Shown piece after piece: positions 54,967 to 64,000 of a stretch of 64,000 nucleotides of DNA. The stretch is taken from positions 160,414 through 224,413 of the forward strand of contig JAIOOS010000022.1 of the NCBI GenBank assembly GCA_021414305.1, given 5' to 3'. The stretch's first letter is position 1, and each line of letters begins with the position of its first letter. The translations under genes and the position numbers were made by a program. The stretch is from Burkholderiales bacterium (GTDB lineage Bacteria > Pseudomonadota > Gammaproteobacteria > Burkholderiales > Burkholderiaceae_C). The notes beneath the pieces are model-generated. The model saw only the letters and a program-made list of their open reading frames with translations, ran no database searches and was not told the origin of the DNA.

Positions 54967-56580
54967 TTACTGGCCGGTCATGTCCACCTTGTTGAAGAAG
55001 TGGTGCGCCGTGGCGTCCATCTTGTAGCCGGTCACTTCCTTCCTCACCGGGTCGAAGCGCACCGAGTGGGCGATCGTGATCCACGGCGCCTCCTCGTGGG
55101 CGATGACCTGGGCCTTGGCGTAGAAGCCGGCCCGGTCGGCCTGGCGCGTCGCCAGCTTGGCCATCTGGAGCAGGTTCTCGAAGTCCTTGTCGCACCAGCG
55201 CGCGACGTTGCCGCCGCCCTTGACCGCGGCGCAGCCGAGCAGGGGAATGAAGAAGTTGTCCGGGTCGCCGTTGTCGCCCGACCAGCCGAACATCATCGCG
55301 TGCTGCTCGCCGGTCTTGCTGCGCTTCCTGTACTCGCCCCATTCGTAGGTGATGAGCTTGGTCTTGACGCCGACCTTCTCCCAGTCGGCCTGAATGAGCT
55401 CGGCCATGCGCTTGCCGTCGGGGTTGTACGGGCGGGTCACCGGCAGGTACCAGAGCTCGACCTCGGCGCCGTTCGGGTAACCGGCCTGCGCCAGCAGCGC
55501 CTTCGCCTTCACCGGGTCGTACGGGTAGTCGGGCACCTTGTCGTTGTAGCCCCAGAGGGTCGGCGGGATCGCGTTCTTGGCGATCTGTCCGGCGCCCTGG
55601 AACACCGAGTCGAGGATCGCCTTCTTGTTCACCGCCAGGTTCAGCGCCTGGCGCACGAGCTTGGAGTCGAACGGCTTCTTCTCGACGTTGAAGGCGATGT
55701 AGCCGACGTTGAGGCCCTGCTGCTGAACCAGGTTGATGTTCGGGTCGTTCTTCATCAGCGCCACGTCGGCCGGCTTCGGGAACGCCATCACGTGGCATTC
55801 GCCGGTCTTCAGCTTGGCGTAGCGGACCGACGCGTCGGTGGTGATCGCATAGACCAGGTTGTCGATCTTCGGCCGGCCGTTCCAGTGCTGGTCGAAGGCC
55901 TTGTAGCGGATCACCGCGTCCTTCTGGTAGGAGACGAACTGGAACGGGCCGGTGCCGATCGGTTCCTTGTCGACGACGTCGGGCGTCTTCGCCGCCATCA
56001 TCTTGTCGGCGTATTCGGCCGAGAGGATCGAGGCGAAGTCCATCGCCATGTCGGCCATGAACGGCGCCTCGGGCTTCTTCAGGACGAAGCGCACCGTCAT
56101 CGCGTCGAGCTTCTCGACCTTGGCGACGATGTCGTTCATGCCCATGTCCTCGAAGTACGCGTAGGTCTGGCCCGGCGTCACCTTGGCGTAGGGATGGCTC
56201 GGGTCGGCCTGGCGGTTGTACGAGAACAGCACGTCGTCGGCGTTGAAGTCGCGCGTCGGCGTGAACTTCGCGTTGCTGTGGAACTTCACGCCCTTCCTCA
56301 GGCGGAAGGTGTAGGCCATGCCGTCGGGTGCGGCGACCCAGCTCTCGGCCAGGCCGGGCACGATGTTGGTGGTGCCGAGCTCGAACTCGACCAGGCGGTT
56401 GTAGATCGGCACCGAGGAGGCGTCGGCGGTGGTGCCGGTGGTGAAGAACTGCGGGTTGAAGCCCTCGGGGCTTCCTTCCGAGCAGTAGACGAGCGTCTTG
56501 GCGGCGAATGCCGGGCTGGCGGCGGCGGCGACGGCGACGAATGCGAGCGCGGCAGCGCGCCGGATGAAGCGGTTTGACAT
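54967..56580 (-). CDS. dppA: Periplasmic dipeptide-binding protein DppA
   Basis: Captures dipeptides in the periplasm for the Dpp importer. It has 537 residues with a signal peptide (RRAAALAFVAVAAAASPAFA). The SBP family 5 features are LVYCSEGSPEGFNPQFFTTG at the mature start, AESWVAAPDGMAYTFRLRKGVKFH, and FNVEKKPFDSKLVRQALNLAVNK. SGDNGDPDNFFIPLLGC is in the C-terminal lobe. A GAGGAT precedes the ATG. It is the first gene of the dpp locus and is followed by a REP-like element. Confidence 0.95.
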   Translation of the reverse strand: MSNRFIRRAAALAFVAVAAAASPAFAAKTLVYCSEGSPEGFNPQFFTTGTTADASSVPIYNRLVEFELGTTNIVPGLAESWVAAPDGMAYTFRLRKGVKFHSNAKFTPTRDFNADDVLFSYNRQADPSHPYAKVTPGQTYAYFEDMGMNDIVAKVEKLDAMTVRFVLKKPEAPFMADMAMDFASILSAEYADKMMAAKTPDVVDKEPIGTGPFQFVSYQKDAVIRYKAFDQHWNGRPKIDNLVYAITTDASVRYAKLKTGECHVMAFPKPADVALMKNDPNINLVQQQGLNVGYIAFNVEKKPFDSKLVRQALNLAVNKKAILDSVFQGAGQIAKNAIPPTLWGYNDKVPDYPYDPVKAKALLAQAGYPNGAEVELWYLPVTRPYNPDGKRMAELIQADWEKVGVKTKLITYEWGEYRKRSKTGEQHAMMFGWSGDNGDPDNFFIPLLGCAAVKGGGNVARWCDKDFENLLQMAKLATRQADRAGFYAKAQVIAHEEAPWITIAHSVRFDPVRKEVTGYKMDATAHHFFNKVDMTGQ

Positions 56581-56665
56581 GGGCTGGCGATCCTCGAAGG
56601 TGGGCGCGCGGGGCCGTTCGGCGCCCCGGCGGCGAGACGCGATGATAGGTCGGCCGAGCGGCCCT

Positions 56666-57748
56666 TCAGGCAGCGCGGCCGAGCCCGAGATAGCAATCCT
56701 GGACCGGCTTGGGCAGCGTCGCCCAGCCCGGCACGCCGCTCGCCGGCCGCTGCTCGGCCGGGGCCAGCGCGTGCAGCGCGGCGAGCCGGTTCGCTTCGCG
56801 CAGCGCCAGGCCGAGCGGCGAGCGCACCGAGTCGAGGCCGTGCTCGCCGACCTCGCCGGCGAGCCGGTCGATCGCCGGGCTGAGGCTCCACGGGCCGACG
56901 ATGGCGCCGAACAGCGCGTCGCGCCGGCGCAGCAACTGCGGCACCACGGCCGGGTGGGCGAGGTCGGCACCGCTGAAGAGCAGGTCCTCGAAGCCGTCGA
57001 TGGCGCGCAGGGTCGCGGTCCAGCCGGAGTTGTGCAGCAGGCCGGCGAGGTAGCCGTCGAACGGATCGAGCGCCTGCTGCCCGGCGAGGGCGGCGCTGAG
57101 GCGCGCCTTCTTGTCGGCGTCGCGCCAGATCTTCACCGCGGCCTTGGCCGAGAGCGTGTCGCCGGCGGCGTCGAAGATCGGCCGCAGCACGACGCTGGCG
57201 ATCGCCCGGCGCAGGCCGGCGGTGCCGATCATCGCCACCGCCCGGGCCAGATCGATCTCGCCCTCGTCGTCGCCTTCCTTCGGCCGGTAGGTGCTGGTGG
57301 CGCTGCGGATCACCTCGGCGCTCAGGACGACGTCGCGCGAGATCCGGCTGGCGACGTCGACCGACGAATAGCTTTCGTCGCGCAGCGTCTTCATCAGCTG
57401 CGGCACGACGTGCGGGGCGCGCGGCAGCAGGTTGGCGCGCAGGGTGTCGGAAGCGATGACCTCGTCGAGCCGCTCGAACAGCGGCGCGACGACGGGGGCC
57501 GGAGGCTCGTCGGGCCCGGGCGCGGCCGCCGCCGAAACGCCGACCAGCCAGCAGAAGAAGCGGGCGTGCGGCTCCTCGTGGCGTTGCGGCTCGGGAACGG
57601 GCACGGAGCTGCCGTTCGGCGGCGGGTCCGGAGCCACCCTCGGCGGCGCGGCGTGCACCGCAGCCGCGGCCACGGCGGGCGGAGAGGCGGCTCCAGCGGG
57701 AGGCCGACGCCGAGTGATGAACCGATCCCACCAACGGGCCACTGCCAT
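56666..57748 (-). CDS. HDOD domain-containing protein
   Basis: A 360-residue soluble protein with a Pro/Ala-rich N-terminal region (about residues 1-85) and a HDOD domain from about residue 95. The HDOD features are LPRAPHVVPQLMKTLRDESYSSVDVA, ISRDVVLSAEVIRSATSTYR, AVAMIGTAGLRRAIASVVLR, and FDGYLAGLLHNSGWTATL in place of a catalytic HD pair. HDOD proteins are non-enzymatic relatives of HD hydrolases used in signal transduction. The partner is unknown. It lies upstream of dppA on the same strand. Confidence 0.85.
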   Translation of the reverse strand: MAVARWWDRFITRRRPPAGAASPPAVAAAAVHAAPPRVAPDPPPNGSSVPVPEPQRHEEPHARFFCWLVGVSAAAAPGPDEPPAPVVAPLFERLDEVIASDTLRANLLPRAPHVVPQLMKTLRDESYSSVDVASRISRDVVLSAEVIRSATSTYRPKEGDDEGEIDLARAVAMIGTAGLRRAIASVVLRPIFDAAGDTLSAKAAVKIWRDADKKARLSAALAGQQALDPFDGYLAGLLHNSGWTATLRAIDGFEDLLFSGADLAHPAVVPQLLRRRDALFGAIVGPWSLSPAIDRLAGEVGEHGLDSVRSPLGLALREANRLAALHALAPAEQRPASGVPGWATLPKPVQDCYLGLGRAA

Positions 57749-57826
57749 CGAATCCCCAACGCCGAGCGCGGCGACCTGCCGAGTATCGCCAATGCCCCTG
57801 GCGGCGCCAATGTTTCTCTGCGGCGC

Positions 57827-60525
<2,699 letters not shown>

Positions 60526-60537
60526 CGCGAATGCGGA

Positions 60538-61347
60538 TCAGGTCGTCCGCGGTTCGCCGTTGCCGTTGACGGTGATCGTGCGGCCCGGCGGCGCGGCCAT
60601 CTGCACGCGGTGCTCGACGCCGCGAAACTGGTAGGTCACGTCGTAATACTGCGGCGGGCCGCTCGCGGCGGTCGTTTCGCAGCGGCGCACGTCGCGCGTG
60701 CTGTACTGCGACGAAGACGTCGTGCTGTTGACGTGGGCGCCGATCGCCGCCCCGCCGACGACGCCGCCGACGGTGGCGATGTCCTTGCCCGTGCCGCCGC
60801 CGATCTGGTGGCCGAGGATGCCGCCGAGCACCCCGCCGATGACGGCGCCCGGCACGTTGTACTGGCGCTGCGGCTCCGTCGCCACCTGCTGCTTCTCGAC
60901 CCAGCAGCGCTGCTCCGGCGGGCCGACCACGGCGCGCACGGAGGTCACCGGCACCTCGCTCAGGCGTTCGTTCGGGCGGCGGCGGTATTCGTACGGGGTG
61001 TCGAGCACGGGCTGCGGCTCGTTGTCGTACTGCCGGTCTCTTTGGGCCGGGCGCACCGAGGAGATCCGGTTCTCGAGACCCATGTTCTGCAGCGAGTCGT
61101 AGCTGCCGCGACGGAGCACGACGCAGCGGCCGCGGTACTTGGAGTCGTCGCAGACTTCCCAGCGGCCGCGCTCGACCACGACCGACGAGGCCTGGTCGTT
61201 GAACCCGGCCGACTTGAAGTTCGAGACCGGTTGATTGGTGGCGAAGGTGCGACCGCGGAAGTGATCCCCTTCGTAGAAGGTGATCTGCGCCGCGGCATGC
61301 GTGCAGAAGGCGACGGCGGCAAGGCCGACCAGGGGCTTGTAGTTCAT
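60538..61347 (-). CDS. Beta/gamma-crystallin domain plus glycine-zipper envelope protein
   Basis: A 269-residue exported protein. A signal peptide (about 1-20, ends HAAA) precedes a beta/gamma-crystallin domain (about 21-100). Its two Greek-key motifs are ITFYEGDHFRGRTF and WEVCDDSKYRGRCVVLRRG, with the linker LENRISSVRP. A linker rich in Arg/Gln/Pro leads to a glycine-zipper segment NVPGAVIGGVLGGILGHQIG and GGVVGGAAIGA (about 164-206), like the 17-kDa surface antigen repeat. A small C-terminal beta region follows. The combination suggests a calcium-binding or structural envelope protein inserted through the zipper. The function is unknown. Confidence 0.8.
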   Translation of the reverse strand: MNYKPLVGLAAVAFCTHAAAQITFYEGDHFRGRTFATNQPVSNFKSAGFNDQASSVVVERGRWEVCDDSKYRGRCVVLRRGSYDSLQNMGLENRISSVRPAQRDRQYDNEPQPVLDTPYEYRRRPNERLSEVPVTSVRAVVGPPEQRCWVEKQQVATEPQRQYNVPGAVIGGVLGGILGHQIGGGTGKDIATVGGVVGGAAIGAHVNSTTSSSQYSTRDVRRCETTAASGPPQYYDVTYQFRGVEHRVQMAAPPGRTITVNGNGEPRTT

Positions 61348-61501
61348 GAAGTGCTTTCGCTGATGACGGTGCTTCACCCCCATCGCGGTGGCCGGAGCGG
61401 CGCGATGACAGGCATTCGCGCACCGTATGCGCACGGCCCGCGCCCCACAAGGGATCAACGCTGCCGTCTGCTGTAAGGAGCTTCCTACGCCGCCCGCGCC
61501 T

Positions 61502-62686
61502 TCATTCGAGCAACGAAGCGATCGCCGCATCGACGCCGCCGACGCAGGCGATTCCCTCCGCCTGCAACGCGGCCTGCACGCCGGCGAGGCAGCCGAGCAG
61601 CATCGCCTCGTTCATGTCGCCGAGATGGCCGATGCGAAACACGCGACCGTGCAGCGGACCGAGGCCGCCGGCGATCGCCACCTGGAAGCGCTCGCGGGCG
61701 ACGCTGCGCAGCTTCTCGGGGTCGATGCCCGGCGCGACCTCGACCGCGGTGACCGAGACCGAGCGCGCCTCGCGGGTGCGGGTGAAGAGGCGCAGAGCGC
61801 CGCCCTGCCCCCAGGCGGTCACGGCGGCATGCACCGCGGCCGCCAGCCTTGCGTGCCGCGCATGCACGCGGTCCAGGCCCTCCGTCTCGATCAGGCCGAG
61901 CGCGGCTTCGAGACCGGCCAGGTGCGAGAGCGGCGGCGTGCCGCAGAACTTGAGGTACGAGAACTCGCTGCGCCGCCGCGCCCAGTCCCAGTAGAAGCGC
62001 GGGGCAACGGTGCCTCGGGCCACGGCCAGCGCGCGCTCGTTGGCGGCGACGAAGGCCATGCCCGGCGGCAGCATCATTCCCTTCTGCGATGCGCCGATCG
62101 CGACGTCGACGCCGAGCGCATCCATCGCGAACGGCGCCGCGGCGAGCGAGGCGACGACGTCGACGACGAACAGGGCCGGATGCCGCGCCGCGTCGATCGC
62201 TCGGCGCAGCGCCGCCAGGTCCGAGGTGGTCGCGCTCGCCGTGTCGGTGTGGACGACGAAGACCGCCGCGATGCGGTGCATGCTGTCGTCGCGCAGCGCC
62301 GCCTCCACCGCAGCCGGATCGATCGGCATGCCTTCGGTGTACGGCGTGCGCAGCGCCTCGCCGCCGAACGCGGCCACCTGTTCGGCCCAGCTGTCGGAGA
62401 AGTGGCCGGTGCCCGGAACGAGGATGGCGGTGCCGGCGCCGACCAGGTTCGCGATCACCGCCTCCCAGCCGCCGTGGCCGTTGGCGGAATAGAAGAAGAC
62501 CTCCGCGCGATCGGTCTGCAGCAGCGCCTTCATCCCCGATTCGCAGGCGGTGACCAGGGCCGCGACGCGCGGATCGGCGAGGTCGGTGGGCTGGCGCGCC
62601 ATCGCCGCGATCACCTCGTCAGGCACCCGTGTCGGACCGGGCGAGTGAAGCAGGCGAAGGCCCGGTATGCGGGAGCTGGCTTTCAT
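61502..62686 (-). CDS. Class V PLP-dependent aminotransferase (alanine/serine-glyoxylate type)
   Basis: A 394-residue fold-type I enzyme. The N-terminus LLHSPGPTRVPDEVIAAMA is typical of the alanine-glyoxylate/serine-pyruvate branch. FFYSANGHGGWEAVIANLV and VHTDTASATTSDLAALR follow, then the cofactor aspartate in FVVDVVASLA and the PLP lysine in GASQKGMMLPPGMAF. The C-terminal RIGHLGDMNEAMLLGCLAGVQAAL is standard. It likely works on glyoxylate or a related oxo acid; the exact substrate pair is open. It is 41 bases downstream of the amidase gene and probably co-transcribed with it. Confidence 0.88.
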   Translation of the reverse strand: MKASSRIPGLRLLHSPGPTRVPDEVIAAMARQPTDLADPRVAALVTACESGMKALLQTDRAEVFFYSANGHGGWEAVIANLVGAGTAILVPGTGHFSDSWAEQVAAFGGEALRTPYTEGMPIDPAAVEAALRDDSMHRIAAVFVVHTDTASATTSDLAALRRAIDAARHPALFVVDVVASLAAAPFAMDALGVDVAIGASQKGMMLPPGMAFVAANERALAVARGTVAPRFYWDWARRRSEFSYLKFCGTPPLSHLAGLEAALGLIETEGLDRVHARHARLAAAVHAAVTAWGQGGALRLFTRTREARSVSVTAVEVAPGIDPEKLRSVARERFQVAIAGGLGPLHGRVFRIGHLGDMNEAMLLGCLAGVQAALQAEGIACVGGVDAAIASLLE

Positions 62687-62727
62687 GATGGACGATGGTA
62701 GCGGCGGCCGTCGGGGCGTGGCCGCGG

Positions 62728-64000
62728 TCACTCGGCGGGGCGCACCTCCAGCACGTCGCCTGCAACCCCTTCGTAGTCGCGCGCCAGGCGCAGCAGCCGC
62801 AGGTCGCCGCGCGGCCGGCCGATCAGCTGCATGCCCATCGGCAGGCCGGCGGCGTTGAAGCCGACCGGCACGCTGACGCACGGCAGGCCGGCGAAGGTGG
62901 CGATCGCCACCACCTCCATCCAGCGGTGATAGGTGTCCATGCTGCGGCCGGCGATCTCCTTCGGCCAGCGCCATTCGACCGGGAACGGCCAGACCTGCGC
63001 CGTCGGCAGGGCGAGCACGTCGAAGCGCTCGAACAGCGTCAGCATGTGCTGGTAGAAGGCGCTGCGCTCGACGCTGGCCTGCATCATCTGCGCCGCCGAG
63101 AGTTGCGCGCCCTGGTCGTGCTCCCACAGGGCCTCGGGCTTGATGTGCGCGCGGTTCTCCGGCTTGACCAGATGCGGCGAGAGCCGGCCGTAGAGGATCC
63201 ACCAGCGCCACTTGAGCCAGGCGTCCCAGAGCCGCTCGGGCGCGAAGCCGAGGGCGGTGGGCTCGACCACGCAGCCCGCGCTCTCCAGGCGCGCCAGGCC
63301 CGCGGTGCAGACGTCGAGGATGCCGGCTTCCATCGCCAGGTGGCCGTCGAGGTCGCCGAGCCAGCCGATCCGGGGCGCGGTCTTGTGCTCGCTCGCAGGC
63401 GACTCCAGGCGCGCGGCGAACGAAGGCTCGGTCGCGAGCGAGAGCGGCGCGCGCGCGTCGTAGCCGGCCTGCACGTCGAGCAGCAGGGCGAGGTCGCGCA
63501 CGTTCCTCGCCATCGGCCCTTCGCTGCCGAAGTGGCTGACCCAGACTTCCTGCGCCGGCCAGTTCGGCACCCGGCCCTGGCTCGGGCGAAAGCCGAACAC
63601 GTTGTTCCACGCCGCCGGGTTGCGCAGGCTTCCCATCGAGTCGCTGCCGTCGGCCACCGGCAGCATGCGCGTGGCGAGCGCGACCGCGGCGCCGCCGCTG
63701 CTGCCGCCGGCGGAGCGGGTGGGATCGAAGGCGTTGCGGGTCGCGCCGAACACTTCGTTGAAGGTGTGCGAGCCGAGGCCGAACTCGGGCGTGTTGGTCT
63801 TGCCGATGACGATGCAGCCGGCGGCCTTCATGCGCTGCACCATCAGCGAATCTGCGGCCGGCACGAAGTCCTTGAGCAGCGGCGAGCCCGAGGTGCTGCG
63901 GATGCCCGCGGTCGGCACGATGTCCTTGATCGCCTGCGGCAGGCCGAACAGGAACGGCCGCGGCGCGGCCGCGGCGTCGTTGCGCACCAGCTCGAGATCG
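62728..64000 (-). CDS. Amidase signature family enzyme, 5' end outside the window
   Basis: About 424 residues of an amidase; the N-terminus lies beyond the right edge. The catalytic Lys is in FGLPQAIKDIVPTAG. The serine-rich signature is RSAGGSSGGAAVALA, and the cis-Ser/nucleophile region reads DGSDSMGSLRNPAAWNNVFG. SEGPMARNVRDLALLL and the C-terminal LPMGMQLIGRPRGDLRLL also match. Family members hydrolyse a wide range of amides, and the GatA-specific features cannot be confirmed. It leads into the aminotransferase gene. Confidence 0.88.
   Translation of the reverse strand, partial: DLELVRNDAAAAPRPFLFGLPQAIKDIVPTAGIRSTSGSPLLKDFVPAADSLMVQRMKAAGCIVIGKTNTPEFGLGSHTFNEVFGATRNAFDPTRSAGGSSGGAAVALATRMLPVADGSDSMGSLRNPAAWNNVFGFRPSQGRVPNWPAQEVWVSHFGSEGPMARNVRDLALLLDVQAGYDARAPLSLATEPSFAARLESPASEHKTAPRIGWLGDLDGHLAMEAGILDVCTAGLARLESAGCVVEPTALGFAPERLWDAWLKWRWWILYGRLSPHLVKPENRAHIKPEALWEHDQGAQLSAAQMMQASVERSAFYQHMLTLFERFDVLALPTAQVWPFPVEWRWPKEIAGRSMDTYHRWMEVVAIATFAGLPCVSVPVGFNAAGLPMGMQLIGRPRGDLRLLRLARDYEGVAGDVLEVRPAE

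Overview
This 64 kb window is a very GC-rich (about 70% by eye), gene-dense chromosomal segment of a Gram-negative bacterium, most probably a betaproteobacterium of the Burkholderiales or a close relative. Support for this comes from the lptD-surA-rsmA, leuS-lptE-holA, dapB-bamE divergent from fur, and hpf-ptsN-hprK gene groups, from HPr kinase in a Gram-negative background, and from a Burkholderiales-style intergenic repeat at about 19011-19070. I saw no rRNA, tRNA, CRISPR array, transposase or prophage gene. Nearly all the DNA is coding, with many 1-4 base start/stop overlaps.

Layout. 1-3.65 kb: outer-membrane and ribosome genes lptD (5' truncated by the window), surA and rsmA. 3.65-4.9 kb: a small AT-richer islet encoding a secreted RNase Sa/barnase-type ribonuclease and its barstar-like inhibitor. 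4.9-9.35 kb: maeB, divergent from a tight thiL-pgpA-pncC operon. 9.36-13.6 kb: leuS-lptE-holA. 13.75-15 kb: an exported ATP-dependent DNA ligase and a small lipoprotein. 15-18 kb: exbB/exbD, dapB and bamE, divergent from fur. 18-20 kb: hpf-ptsN-hprK. 20.3-22.2 kb: corA and an exported hydratase-family protein. 22.2-26.8 kb: a fatty-acid modification group (FAD oxidoreductase, DUF1365 protein, cyclopropane synthase-like methyltransferase) next to a divergent diiron acyl-ACP desaturase-like gene. 26.8-33 kb: GST, heptose-phosphate adenylyltransferase, and the glnE-rhombosortase-EamA transporter-membrane protein run. 33-38 kb: a YhdP/AsmA-like giant protein and a nitrilase-family amidase. 38-42.4 kb: a DUF2339/DUF3999 membrane pair. 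42.4-48.3 kb: an AI-2E family permease, an unknown protein, lemA, queC, proA and glpQ. 48.35-56.6 kb: a dipeptide ABC transporter (dppA, dppB, dppC, dppD, dppF) whose run is split between dppB and dppC by a three-gene module. 56.7-64 kb: HDOD protein, AEC transporter, phosphoglucomutase, a beta/gamma-crystallin plus glycine-zipper protein, a class V aminotransferase and an amidase truncated by the window end.

Much of the content serves the cell envelope: LPS transport (lptD, lptE), outer-membrane assembly (surA, bamE), heptose activation, phospholipid synthesis and modification (pgpA, cfa-like cluster, yhdP) and energised import (exbB/exbD, dpp). Regulation by Fur and the nitrogen PTS (ptsN, hprK) is also encoded.

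The least ordinary items are: the kinase-like/methyltransferase/small-protein module inside the dpp locus, which has a near-consensus sigma-54 promoter in front of it; the secreted ribonuclease with its immunity protein; a leucyl-tRNA synthetase whose KMSKS loop reads KMGKT; the rhombosortase; and a set of palindromes sitting on stop codons and within the dpp operon.
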